A stretch of 43,120 nucleotides of DNA from Streptomyces sp. CoH27 (GCF_020181035.1 NZ_JAIQYY010000021.1:1-43120), one strand, 5' to 3'. Positions 24,104 to 35,431 are shown, counted from the first letter of the stretch. The notes: generated by a model from the letters alone, not told the origin. Made by a program: numbers and translations.

Positions 24104-24766
24104 CTAGGACTGCGGGCCGTACGGGGGCCACGGCGCGTACCCGTAGGGCGGTGGGCCCCACTGCGGCGCAGGGGTGAGCCGACGGCGGTGACGGCCCCGT
24201 CGGACGGCGGTGACGATGACGATGGCCAGGGACGAGACAACCGCGGCGAGGATGCAGCCGACGCCCGCGACGACACCGCGGACCGTAGCCCCCATTCGGG
24301 GCTGGTCTCCCACCGCGAACTCGGCCGGAAGCTCCGAGGTGCAGGTGAGCGTGTAGTCACCGCTGCTGCCGGGCTTCACCTCGAAGACACGCTCCCAGGT
24401 GCGGGAACCCAGGGTGATACGGAAGGTGCTGTCCGGCTGGGTCATCGACCCTGACCCCAGCTCCGGGATCCGGCACTGGACCCGGCCCTTCCCGGACTGG
24501 GAGACGTAGATCGCCTTGGTCTTCCCCTGGACGAAGCTGAACGTCCGCGAGTCACCGCTGGAGAAGCTCCGGGCGGTGTCGATCGAGTCCAGCGTGTTCT
24601 TCACCGTCACCACGATGAAGGCGGTACCGACACCGGCCAGCATGAGCCCCAGCAGTGCGGCCACCACGTACCAGATACGCCGAGGCCGCAGGTCCTTCGC
24701 CGGAATGGTCGGCGGCAGGGGCGGCGGACCGCCGTACGGCGGTCCCCAGGGAGTTGGTGTGGTCAC
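24104..24766 (-). CDS. Two-helix membrane protein, function unknown
   Basis: A 220-aa protein with a Pro/Gly/Tyr-rich start (MTTPTPWGPPYGGPPPLPPT), a transmembrane helix at about 31-55 (IWYVVAALLGLMLAGVGTAF), an extracytoplasmic region of roughly 105 residues with two Cys (VQCRIPE and LTCTSE) that may form a disulfide, a second helix near 160-185 and a basic then Pro/Tyr-rich C-terminus (GPPPYGYAPWPPYGPQS). The external part looks like a beta-rich domain. It follows the 24805-25977 gene by 38 nt on the same strand and may share its transcript. No named family recognised. Confidence 0.7.
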   Translation of the reverse strand: MTTPTPWGPPYGGPPPLPPTIPAKDLRPRRIWYVVAALLGLMLAGVGTAFIVVTVKNTLDSIDTARSFSSGDSRTFSFVQGKTKAIYVSQSGKGRVQCRIPELGSGSMTQPDSTFRITLGSRTWERVFEVKPGSSGDYTLTCTSELPAEFAVGDQPRMGATVRGVVAGVGCILAAVVSSLAIVIVTAVRRGRHRRRLTPAPQWGPPPYGYAPWPPYGPQS

Positions 24767-24804
24767 GACAGCGCATGGTAGTCAACGGAGTGTTGAGCTC
24801 CGCT

Positions 24805-25977
24805 TCAGGTGCGGGTGACCGTGCCGCAGCCCTTGTGGTGGTCGTCCGTCAGGGACTTGCTGCGGTCGTAGGGGTCCGCGGTAGGGCCCGTGGCAGGGGC
24901 GCCCGTGGGGCCGCTGTCCGGGAAGACGGGGTGGTAGTAGCCGTCGTAGACGCCGCACTCGCTGTTGTAGAACTCGCTGTCGGACGACCGGACCCCGAGC
25001 TTGCCCTCGGTCGCGATCCACTTGCTCGGGTCGAGCAGGACCATGGTCAGGTCGCGGCGGATGATCGTCCGTGCCACGACATCGCCACCGCCTTTTCCAC
25101 CGGCCCGGACCAGCGGGTAGACGAAGGTGTAGTCCGCGTGCACCCGCACCTCGCCCGCGGCACCGGCGGAGAACGTCATATGGCCGCGCACCTTGACCAC
25201 GTCACCGGCGAGCGCCACCTCCGACGGGTCGAAGCGGGTCACCAGGTGCAGGGGGTCGTGGTCACGGTCCGGGGTGCGCAGCGAGCGCCGCAGGTCGGAC
25301 AGTGTGTGGGGCTGCCGCGGGTCGAGCAGGGCCAGCGCCGCGTCGGGCTGCCCGCCACGCAGCACGGCCGGGTCCAGGTTGGTGCCGACCAGGAACTCCT
25401 TGGTACGGCGCAGGGCGAGGGCCACGTCCTGCTGGCTCATCCCGCCCACGGCCTTCGCGGCCGGAACTTCGATGGCATCCGCCCCGTCCGCCCACCGCTG
25501 GGCGGGCGAACCGCGGAACGGGTCCTTGCGGGTGGGCAGTCCGGCCTGGCCGACCCCGCCGGGCCGCGGTGCGGAGGAGGTGTGGTGACGGCCGGGAAGC
25601 CGGTCCAGCAGCAGCGACGGCCGTACGGCTATGACGGCGAGCCCCACCGCCAGCACCACACCGATCACCGAGCCCACGGTACGGCGCCTGCTGTTCCGCC
25701 CGTTCATCTCCCGCCAGGCCGGACCGGTGCGCCAGCCCTGCGGCTCCTGTTTCCGCTTCCGCTGCCACCACCGTCGCCGGCCGCCGCCCTCGATCACCTG
25801 GAGCTGCGTCGCCTCATCCTGCTCCCGCAGCCGACGGGCCACCATCCGCGCCCGCGCGGACGGCTCCTTCGGCGCGTTCCGGCCACCGTCCTCCACGGCC
25901 TCACGCAGGAACGCCTCCCACTGCTCGTCAGGTATGGAGGACTCATCGGGGTGATCGGAGGGCGGGACGGTGCTCAC
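24805..25977 (-). CDS. Single-pass membrane protein, function unknown
   Basis: I start it at a GTG (25977) preceded by GGAAAG at 7 nt, giving 390 aa; a TTG 15 nt upstream overlaps the DUF397 gene. The N-terminal ~95 residues are acidic then strongly basic (GGGRRRWWQRKRKQ) and cytoplasmic, with one transmembrane helix at about 100-118 (VGSVIGVVLAVGLAVIAV). The external C-terminal 270 residues include a beta-rich region (GHMTFSAGAAGEVRVHADYT) and two Cys in NSECGVYDG and HHKGCGTVT near the end. It lies 4 nt after the DUF397 gene. I recognise no family; similar anchored proteins are frequent in Streptomyces. Confidence 0.7.
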   Translation of the reverse strand: MSTVPPSDHPDESSIPDEQWEAFLREAVEDGGRNAPKEPSARARMVARRLREQDEATQLQVIEGGGRRRWWQRKRKQEPQGWRTGPAWREMNGRNSRRRTVGSVIGVVLAVGLAVIAVRPSLLLDRLPGRHHTSSAPRPGGVGQAGLPTRKDPFRGSPAQRWADGADAIEVPAAKAVGGMSQQDVALALRRTKEFLVGTNLDPAVLRGGQPDAALALLDPRQPHTLSDLRRSLRTPDRDHDPLHLVTRFDPSEVALAGDVVKVRGHMTFSAGAAGEVRVHADYTFVYPLVRAGGKGGGDVVARTIIRRDLTMVLLDPSKWIATEGKLGVRSSDSEFYNSECGVYDGYYHPVFPDSGPTGAPATGPTADPYDRSKSLTDDHHKGCGTVTRT

Positions 25978-25981
25978 GGGT

Positions 25982-26176
25982 TCACTTTCCAAGTCTGAGC
26001 GTGCGAACGAACTCCGACCAGGCCTCCGGCGCGAGGCCGAGGCGGGGGCCGGCGGGGTTCTTGGAGTCGCGGATGTGGATGGTGGTGGGGGCCGCTACGG
26101 CGACCTCGACGCAGTCATTGCCGTTGCTGCTGTCGCTGTAACTGCTCTTTAACCAGTGGAGTTCGGCAGTGCTCAT
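25982..26176 (-). CDS. DUF397 protein
   Basis: A 64-aa protein, MSTAELHWLKSSYSDSSNGN at its start, with the family marks LKSSYSDSSNGNDCVEVAV, IHIRDSKNP and a Trp-Phe C-terminal segment (AWSEFVRTL). In Streptomyces these small proteins are encoded just after an XRE/DUF5753 regulator and are thought to work with it, often as a toxin-antitoxin-like or developmental module. Here the partner regulator is only a C-terminal fragment (26173-26391), and the two overlap by 4 nt, so this is an orphaned member of such a pair. Confidence 0.9.
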   Translation of the reverse strand: MSTAELHWLKSSYSDSSNGNDCVEVAVAAPTTIHIRDSKNPAGPRLGLAPEAWSEFVRTLRLGK

Positions 26177-26391
26177 AGTTTCCCCAGCGCTTGCTCGATG
26201 AGGGCCTGCGACTCCCTCGGCGTGAGAGCCTGCGCCCGGATCATGCCATAGCGCAGTTCAAGGATCCGGAGGTCCTTGGGGTTTGAGACCGGGCGGCCGT
26301 TGAACGCACCCTCGGAACGTCCGATCGCCGTGCCGTCAGCGAACTTCAGCACCTGGATCGGGCCCTGCGTCCCAGTCTGCCCCGCGCCCAA
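26173..26391 (-). pseudogene. C-terminal fragment of an XRE/DUF5753 regulator
   Basis: Seventy-two codons, of which the last ~55 (FADGTAIGRSEGAFNG, then RILELRYGMIRAQALTPRES, then IEQALGKL) match the end of DUF5753-type regulator C-terminal domains. The N-terminal HTH and most of the ligand-like domain are missing. The first codons run into the truncated ATPase gene on the other strand, so the regulator lost its 5' end there. It overlaps the DUF397 start in the usual coupled way. Expression as a short peptide is possible but it cannot bind DNA. Confidence 0.65.
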
Positions 26392-26547
26392 CGCACGTCC
26401 CCCGACGACGAATCCGGTCGCGGCCTGCTCCTCGTGGCCGCACTGGCCGACCGCTGGGGAGTGGCCGACGGGCCCACCCCGCGCAAGACCGTCTGGGCGG
26501 AGGTGAAGACCGGCCCCACCGGATCGCGGCCGATCCCGTCCCCGTGA
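26371..26547 (+). pseudogene. C-terminal fragment of an HATPase (anti-sigma/RsbW-like) gene
   Basis: In the plus frame ending at TGA 26545-26547 the peptide contains SPDDESGRGLLLVAALADRW and then RKTVWAEV, the end of the GHKL ATPase fold of Streptomyces RsbW-like ATP-binding proteins (the ESGRGL box and the KTVWAEV strand). The upstream N and G1 boxes are absent, and the frame has no credible start. It abuts the truncated XRE regulator read on the opposite strand. These two gene types are often divergent neighbours, so one deletion could have removed both 5' ends. Confidence 0.6.
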
Positions 26548-26864
26548 GTCACAGCGCCATGGCGTCGACCACCCGGAAGAGTGAGATTGTCCAGCTCAGT
26601 TGGATTTCCGCCTAGTTCACTGGCATATGCTCGCCGCGACCAACCGCAGATATGCGGCGACCCCGGGCCTGACCACTCAGGAAGCGAACCGCGCCTTCGT
26701 GCGACCAGCCACTGAGTCCGCGCGGCATCACCCAACGGCGATCGGCCTACCTGGCGCGCACCCGCGAACGCCTCCCCAGCGGCCGGATCGTCGCGCACAC
26801 AGCGTCGTACAACCAGCCCCTGACCACCGAGCCGCCCACACAAAGAAAGGTCACCGACACGAAT
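26548..26864 (+). other. Spacer before the Rpn-like nuclease, no convincing gene
   Basis: The frame of the following nuclease is open from 26673 and would add ITQRRSAYLARTRERLPSGR and further residues before its first ATG. That stretch has no recognisable domain and no start codon with a ribosome site, so I treat it as an unassigned remnant. I see no RNA gene or promoter with confidence here. Confidence 0.4.
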
Positions 26865-27749
26865 ATGGTCAGTGCCACCCACGAGGCGTTGCACCGGATC
26901 TTCCAACAGGATCCTGGTCTGTTCGCCCGCGCAGCCCGCGCGATCGGCGCCCCGTTCGCCGATCCCGTGGCCAGCGCTCCGTTACCCACCGACCTCACCG
27001 AGAACCACCCGGTAGAACGACGCGTCGACACCCTGTTGAAGATCGAGACGGCCGACTCGGGCGAGTACATCCTGGCTGTGGAGGCCCAAGGCAAGAAGGA
27101 CCCGGCCAAACGGGCGAGCTGGAGCTACTACCTCGCCCATCTCTACGCGAAGTACAAGATCCCGCCCGTCCTCGTCGTCGTGTGCCCGGACCGGTCTACG
27201 GCCAGGTGGGCCGCCCAACACGTGGAGATCGGCCCGCCGGAGTGGCCCTGTCTCACCCTCAGGCCACTGGTCCTGGGCCCGAACAACATCCCGGTCGTCA
27301 CCACACCGGAAGAGGTGGCCCACGATCTGCCCATGACCGTTCTCTCCGCCGCATTGCACCGCCAGGATCCGGAGATCAAGGCCATACTGGAAGCTCTGGC
27401 CCCTGCGTTGCGTGAGCTGCAGGGACGCGACAAAGACACCGCAGAAATCTTCATCGAACTGACCCAGCAAGGCCTGGACAGGAGCCCGGCCGCAGACCTC
27501 TGGAGGAGCCTCGTGGCTGTCGATCTCTCGTTCTTCACGTCATCCCTCGCCGAAGGACTACGGGACGAGGGCCGAGCCAGGGCCAAGGCCGAAGATGTGC
27601 TGCGACTCCTCGACAGGCGTGGCGTCGAGATCCCGGACGAGGCTCGCGAACGCGTCACGTCGTGCGACGACCTGGATCTTCTGAACGCCTGGTTCGACCG
27701 AGCGATCACCGCCACCTCGGCCTCGGAAGTCTTCACCGAGACCGAGTGA
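26865..27749 (+). CDS. Rpn/PD-(D/E)XK-type nuclease-like protein
   Basis: A 294-aa protein whose N-terminal 110 residues carry a PD-(D/E)XK nuclease core: Asp55 (ERRVDTLLKI) followed by Glu73-x-Gln75 (YILAVEAQGKKD), the ExQ variant of Rpn (recombination-promoting nuclease) and related 'putative transposase' proteins. The rest is helical (LREL, EIFIELTQQGL) with a charged region (GLRDEGRARAKAEDVLRLLD), typical of this group. It starts at an ATG with GAAAGG upstream (MVSATHEALHRIFQ). Members spread horizontally and may be addiction- or defence-linked, but the role is not settled. It is convergent with the GH115 gene. Confidence 0.75.
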   Translation: MVSATHEALHRIFQQDPGLFARAARAIGAPFADPVASAPLPTDLTENHPVERRVDTLLKIETADSGEYILAVEAQGKKDPAKRASWSYYLAHLYAKYKIPPVLVVVCPDRSTARWAAQHVEIGPPEWPCLTLRPLVLGPNNIPVVTTPEEVAHDLPMTVLSAALHRQDPEIKAILEALAPALRELQGRDKDTAEIFIELTQQGLDRSPAADLWRSLVAVDLSFFTSSLAEGLRDEGRARAKAEDVLRLLDRRGVEIPDEARERVTSCDDLDLLNAWFDRAITATSASEVFTETE

Positions 27750-27779
27750 CAGCCTGACTCAGGGGCCGGTCGTTGCGCC

Positions 27780-30700
27780 TCAGACCCTCCGGCTCTCCCC
27801 CGGCCCCAAGTACAGCTCAGGCATCCCACCCGTATCGACCACCAACCGCTGCACCACCACCGTCGGGTCCACCATCCAGAACTTCAGCCGGTGCACCCCG
27901 GCCCCCGACCCCACGGAGTGCCTCGTCGCCGTCCGGTTGACGTTGTCCGACGTGTTCCGGGCCCACACCGCGTTCAGCGCGCCGTCGTCCGCCCCCGCCG
28001 TGATGTCCACCGTCCGGATCGGGCCGTCGTCCAAGGACACCCCGTAGCTCAAGCCCGTCACCCCCGGCAACGCCGGATTACGAGGCGAGACGTACGCCCA
28101 CACCGTCACCTCCCCGGGACCGGACAGCAGGCTCACCTCATACTCCAACCTCGGCGAAGAGCCGCCCGGGGTCACACTCGGAGCCGTCACCGGCCACGGA
28201 GTCATCCCCGCCCCCGTCCGCCCGATGCCCTCCAGCCGACGCCATTCACCCACCGCCCGGTCATAGTGCTCGGCGTCGATCGCCACATACCCGCCCGCCT
28301 CGGCAAAGCCCCGCAGCCCCGCAGCCGGCGCCCTCTCCGTCACACACCTCACCGTCACCGACGCCCCGGCGCCCGTCACCGTCAGCGTCCCCTCGGCCGC
28401 ACCGGAAGGAGCCCGGGCCCAGTCCACCCGGACCTCCACCCGCACCTGCTGCTCCACCCGGCCCCGCACACGGTCCACCACCAGCCACGGCACCGACGAC
28501 CGGACCTCGTACTCGAACGGCGTATCGCCCCTGTTGAAGATCTCCACGTACTGCTGCGGCCGCGTCTGGTACCGGCTGAACGGCGGAAGCACCGGCACGT
28601 CCGTCGTCGCACCCCCCGGCCACCACTCCCCCGCGTCCTCCGCCCCGTCGACCGACACCCCCAGCTCAGCCCCGCCCGGCACCTCGATCCGCCGTACCGC
28701 CGGGAAGAGGACGTCCGGCAGCGCCACGTTGTCCTTCTCCGGCTGCTGCCAGCCCGCGTTCGGGCCATAGCGGTCCACGTCGCCGTAGTCGATGTGCGGC
28801 TGGGTCTGGAAGCCCTTCCATTTGCCGCCCGCCACCTGCGAATTGAAGCGGTCCGCCAGCGCGAAGTCCCGCGCCAGGGCCGCTTCCGCCTGCGCCGCGC
28901 GGTCGTTCGTCGCCGCCCGGCCCTGGCCGGCGTACAGCAGGTTCGTGAACTCCGCCGCCCGCAGGCCGTACAGATTCGCCGTCGCCGTCACCTCGTAGCC
29001 GACCAGCTCGTACCACGCGTCCTGAAGTTCACCCGGCAGCCGGCGGGCGATACGTTCCGCCCGGTCACCCAGCACCCGCCACTCCTCCGTCACCCGCTCC
29101 AGCTCCCGGTGCGCGAAGTAGTACGGGGTCTGCTGGTCGTCGTACACGACCTTGCCGTCCACCATCGTGATCCGGCGGTTCAGGAGTTCCGGCTTGCGCC
29201 GGGCCTGGAGGCGGCCGTACGTCGCCAGTACCGACGCGATCTCGCGCGCCGAGGTCTCCCCGAAGTTCTGCCGGGCATAGCGCTCCTCCCACTCACCCAC
29301 ACGCTCCAGCGGCCACGCCTCGGGGTTCCAGGCGTACGACAGGAAGAACTCCGTCGGCAGTTCGTTGCCCTTCAGGTCGCCCACGTTCGCCACCCACAGC
29401 CCGTGGTTGCCGTAGGCGTGGGCCTGGTGGAGCTGCTCCCAGACATTGCGGAGGTTGGCCGTGTCGACCCACTTGTAGTTGCGGCCCGCGCCCACGTAGT
29501 CGAAGTGGTAGTAGAGCCCGAAGCCGCCGCCGCGTACGCCGTCCGGGTGTTTGCGGATGTTGCCCCAGTTGTCGTCCGTGAGGACCACCGTGACGTCGTC
29601 CGGGGCACGCAGGCCGCGGTCCCAGTAGCGCTGCACCTCCTTGTACAACGTCCACACCTGGGGGGTCTCGGCCGCCGGCTTCCCCGTCACCTCCTCGATG
29701 ATCTTCCGCTGGTCGGCGATGATCTGCTCCATCAGCTCGACGCCGTCGCCGTCGGGCAGGCCCGTGTCGCCGTTGCCGCGCATGCCGAGCGTGACGACGC
29801 CCTCGAAGCCCTGGTCCACCATGCGCTGGATGCCGGCTCGCCAGTACGACCTGATCGCGGGAGCATTGCGCCGGTACGACCACTCGCCCGTGCCCCCGTA
29901 GGGGTCGTGACCGGGGCTCGCGTGACGGTTCCACTCCTCGATGCCCCGCATCATCGGCGCCTCATGGGATGTGCCCATGACAATCCCATACTCCGCCGCC
30001 CGCCGATGGTTCTCCAGGTCGTCCTCCGCGAAGGCCCTGCCCCACACCGCCGGCCACAGGTAGTTCCCCTTCAGGCGGAGCAGGACCTCGAAGACCTTCT
30101 CGTAGAAGGCCGAGTTGAAGCCGCCGGGATAGCCAGGAGCCTTCCCCGGGCCGAAGTACGCCGGTGCCCACGTGCCGAGTGCCGGATTCTCGTCGTTGAT
30201 GAAGAAACCCCGGTACTTCACCACCGGAGTGCCCTGCGTGTAGCGGCCGGCCCGCACCCACACCCGGGACCGGCGCACCGGCGGCACGTCGTCCCACCAG
30301 TGCCACGGCGAGACGCCGATGCCGTACGAGACGTCGTACGCGCCGAAGATCGTGCCGCGTGGATCGCTGCCCGCGATGACGAACGCCCGTTCCACACCGG
30401 GCATCGGGTGATCCACGACCGTCTGCAACGAGGTCTCCCACCGGCCGCGCACACCCGTCACGTCCAGCTTCCCGGACCGCACCAGGCCGTCGATCAGCGG
30501 GCTGCGGCCGATCGTGCCCAGCAGCACGGGAAAGCGCCCCGTCGTCGTCCCCGGACGGACACCCGTCACGCGCGCGATGTCGTCCCGCAGGTCCCCTGCC
30601 ACCCGTACGACCCCGGGGTGATCCTCCGGGCTGACCACCACGGGCGCACCGACGAGCGAGAAGTCCCCGCCCGTGAAGGAGATGTACGAGCCCGGGTGCG

Positions 30701-30818
30701 TGACCCGAGGACCAGGGCCCCCGTCACCCGCTGCGAACGCAGACCCCGAGACCCCCGAGGCCACCACCGGCACAGCGGCCAGCCCCGCTCCCAGCACAGT
30801 TCTGCGCGCCACGGACAT
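27780..30818 (-). CDS. Secreted GH115 family glycoside hydrolase
   Basis: A 1012-aa exported enzyme. The first 30 residues (MSVARRTVLGAGLAAVPVVA) form a signal peptide with a twin-arginine pair at 5-6 and a likely AFA|A cut near residue 29. The GH115 module spans roughly 40-600, with GTIFGAYDVSYGIGVSPWHW, VKYRGFFINDENPALGTWA and the VVLTDDNWGNIRKHPDG segment; the C-terminal region holds further GH115 domains (RYQTRPQQYVEIFNRGD, VWAYVSPRNPALPGVTGLS). Known GH115 enzymes are alpha-1,2-glucuronidases that strip (4-O-methyl)glucuronic acid from xylan, so plant-biomass use is likely. An inverted repeat lies just upstream of its ribosome site. Confidence 0.9.
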   Translation of the reverse strand: MSVARRTVLGAGLAAVPVVASGVSGSAFAAGDGGPGPRVTHPGSYISFTGGDFSLVGAPVVVSPEDHPGVVRVAGDLRDDIARVTGVRPGTTTGRFPVLLGTIGRSPLIDGLVRSGKLDVTGVRGRWETSLQTVVDHPMPGVERAFVIAGSDPRGTIFGAYDVSYGIGVSPWHWWDDVPPVRRSRVWVRAGRYTQGTPVVKYRGFFINDENPALGTWAPAYFGPGKAPGYPGGFNSAFYEKVFEVLLRLKGNYLWPAVWGRAFAEDDLENHRRAAEYGIVMGTSHEAPMMRGIEEWNRHASPGHDPYGGTGEWSYRRNAPAIRSYWRAGIQRMVDQGFEGVVTLGMRGNGDTGLPDGDGVELMEQIIADQRKIIEEVTGKPAAETPQVWTLYKEVQRYWDRGLRAPDDVTVVLTDDNWGNIRKHPDGVRGGGFGLYYHFDYVGAGRNYKWVDTANLRNVWEQLHQAHAYGNHGLWVANVGDLKGNELPTEFFLSYAWNPEAWPLERVGEWEERYARQNFGETSAREIASVLATYGRLQARRKPELLNRRITMVDGKVVYDDQQTPYYFAHRELERVTEEWRVLGDRAERIARRLPGELQDAWYELVGYEVTATANLYGLRAAEFTNLLYAGQGRAATNDRAAQAEAALARDFALADRFNSQVAGGKWKGFQTQPHIDYGDVDRYGPNAGWQQPEKDNVALPDVLFPAVRRIEVPGGAELGVSVDGAEDAGEWWPGGATTDVPVLPPFSRYQTRPQQYVEIFNRGDTPFEYEVRSSVPWLVVDRVRGRVEQQVRVEVRVDWARAPSGAAEGTLTVTGAGASVTVRCVTERAPAAGLRGFAEAGGYVAIDAEHYDRAVGEWRRLEGIGRTGAGMTPWPVTAPSVTPGGSSPRLEYEVSLLSGPGEVTVWAYVSPRNPALPGVTGLSYGVSLDDGPIRTVDITAGADDGALNAVWARNTSDNVNRTATRHSVGSGAGVHRLKFWMVDPTVVVQRLVVDTGGMPELYLGPGESRRV

Positions 30819-30836
30819 ACGTCCCCCTCCGGCTCC

Positions 30837-30863
30837 CTATTTGCTCAGCGGCATGACAAATAG
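30837..30863 (-). promoter_or_regulatory. Inverted repeat upstream of the GH115 gene
   Basis: Arms ctatttg (30837-30843) and caaatag (30857-30863) are exact complements 13 nt apart, 19 bp before the ATG. The AT-rich arms stand out in GC-rich DNA. It is a candidate operator for a sugar-responsive repressor, or simply a leader hairpin next to the GGAGGGGG ribosome site. The only clear promoter hexamers are weak. Confidence 0.4.
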
Positions 30864-30923
30864 TGAGGGGAGTGACCCGTAGGGGGAACGGGTCGTACGC
30901 GACGAATACTTTCGACAACGCGG

Positions 30924-30959
30924 AAGAGGCCCGTACGACCGAAGTCGTACGGGCCTCTT
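30924..30959 (-). terminator. UUCG-loop terminator of tuf
   Basis: A perfect 16-bp stem (aagaggcccgtacgac, 30924-30939, with 30944-30959) closed by a C(UUCG)G tetraloop on the minus strand. It begins 36 nt past the tuf stop. This is the strongest terminator in the window and ends the str operon. As a symmetric stem it can also stop transcripts arriving from the other side. Confidence 0.85.
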
Positions 30960-30995
30960 GCCTTGGTCAGTCAGTGACCCTCAAGCAAGCGGAAC

Positions 30996-32189
<1,194 letters not shown>

Positions 32190-32268
32190 TGGGGTCCTCC
32201 TGTGGAGTGGTTCTGTACGCCTTACTTCATCGGCGCCAGGTGATCTTTGCTGTAAAGGCCCGGAACCG

Positions 32269-32302
32269 GGGGCAAACATCCGGGTTTACGGCTGTTTGCC
32301 CC
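32269..32302 (-). terminator. Hairpin in the fusA-tuf spacer
   Basis: A perfect 10-bp stem, ggggcaaaca (32269-32278) with tgtttgcccc (32293-32302), 14-nt loop. It lies 44 nt past the fusA stop and 80 nt before the tuf GTG. It may act as attenuator or processing site and so set the tuf:fusA ratio. A -35-like TTGACT lies at 32315-32320 but no good -10 follows it. Confidence 0.5.
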
Positions 32303-32345
32303 TTGAGGCTCCGGAGTCAAGCCTACGGCGTGTGAACGCGGTGCG

Positions 32346-34472
<2,127 letters not shown>

Positions 34473-34511
34473 AAGGCTTCAGTCTTCTCTCGGTCTCGAT
34501 GTGGGTAGCGA

Positions 34512-34982
34512 CTACCAGCGGTAGTGCGCGAAGGCCTTGTTGGACTCGGCCATCTTGTGCGTGTCCTCGCGCTTCTTGACGGCCGCACCGAGGCCGTTCG
34601 AAGCGTCGAGAAGCTCGTTGAGCAGACGCTCGGTCATGGTCTTCTCGCGACGGGCGCGGGAGTAACCGACCAGCCAGCGCAGCGCCAGGGTGTTGGCACG
34701 GCCGGGCTTGACCTCGACCGGGACCTGGTAGGTGGCGCCACCGACACGGCGGGACTTGACCTCAAGGGTCGGCTTGATGTTCTCCAGAGCGCGCTTCAGC
34801 GTGATGACCGGGTCGTTGCCGGTCTTCTCGCGCAGGCCCTCCATGGCGCCGTAGACGATGCGCTCGGCGGTGGAGCGCTTGCCGTTCAGCAGCACCTTGT
34901 TGATGAGCGACGTGACCAGAGGAGAACCGTAGACCGGGTCGATGATGACCGGGCGCTTCGGGGCGGGGCCCTTACGAGGCAT
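34512..34982 (-). CDS. rpsG: 30S ribosomal protein S7
   Basis: S7 nucleates assembly of the 30S head and in E. coli represses the str operon. The 156-aa product begins MPRKGPAPKRPVIIDPVYGS and has LVTSLINKVLLNGKRSTAER, KPTLEVKSRRVGGATYQVPV and a C-terminal helix ending MAESNKAFAHYRW. It starts 2 nt after rpsL. Confidence 0.98.
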   Translation of the reverse strand: MPRKGPAPKRPVIIDPVYGSPLVTSLINKVLLNGKRSTAERIVYGAMEGLREKTGNDPVITLKRALENIKPTLEVKSRRVGGATYQVPVEVKPGRANTLALRWLVGYSRARREKTMTERLLNELLDASNGLGAAVKKREDTHKMAESNKAFAHYRW

Positions 34983-34984
34983 TC

Positions 34985-35356
34985 TTACTTCTCCTTCTTG
35001 GCGCCGTAGCGGGAACGGGCCTGCTTGCGGTTCTTGACACCCTGGGTGTCGAGGGAGCCACGGATGATCTTGTAGCGAACACCCGGCAGGTCCTTCACAC
35101 GGCCGCCGCGCACGAGCACGATGGAGTGCTCCTGCAGGTTGTGTCCCTCACCCGGAATGTAAGCGGTGACCTCGATGCCGCTGGTCAGACGCACACGCGC
35201 GACCTTACGCAGGGCCGAGTTCGGCTTCTTCGGGGTGGTCGTGAACACACGCGTGCAGACGCCGCGACGCTGAGGGGAACCCTCAAGTGCGGGCGTCTTG
35301 TTCTTCTCGACCTTGTCCTGCCGGCCCTTGCGGACCAGCTGCTGGATCGTAGGCAC
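34985..35356 (-). CDS. rpsL: 30S ribosomal protein S12
   Basis: S12 sits at the decoding centre and sets accuracy and streptomycin response. I start it at the GTG (35356), MPTIQQLVRKGRQDKVEKNK, 123 aa, with GGAG six nt upstream; the open frame reaches further up to 35407 but is not S12-like there. The loop TPKKPNSALR has Lys43 and GGRVKDLPGVRYK has Lys88 and Pro91, so the classical streptomycin-resistance positions are wild type. It is the first gene of the str operon. Confidence 0.98.
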   Translation of the reverse strand: MPTIQQLVRKGRQDKVEKNKTPALEGSPQRRGVCTRVFTTTPKKPNSALRKVARVRLTSGIEVTAYIPGEGHNLQEHSIVLVRGGRVKDLPGVRYKIIRGSLDTQGVKNRKQARSRYGAKKEK

Positions 35357-35406
35357 TACTTCTCCGGTTTCTGTGTGCCGATGGGTACAGCTAACCTGGG
35401 ACGTCA

Positions 35407-35431
35407 CCGACCCACGCGGTCGGGTGTGTCG
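35407..35431 (-). promoter_or_regulatory. Leader hairpin element of the str operon (shared with rpsJ leader)
   Basis: The minus strand has CGACACAC then CCGACCGCGTGGGTCGG, a 6-bp hairpin with a 5-nt loop, differing from the rpsJ leader copy (15025-15049) at one base. It lies 51 nt before the rpsL GTG and within the predicted leader. AGCTGTA, also found in the rpsJ leader, is at 35386-35392. Confidence 0.6.

Noticed and set aside
27891..30863. 990-codon plus-strand open frame opposite the GH115 gene
   Set aside because: Codon third positions and the RHPRP-type composition mark it as the antisense shadow; the minus strand has a signal peptide and GH115 motifs.
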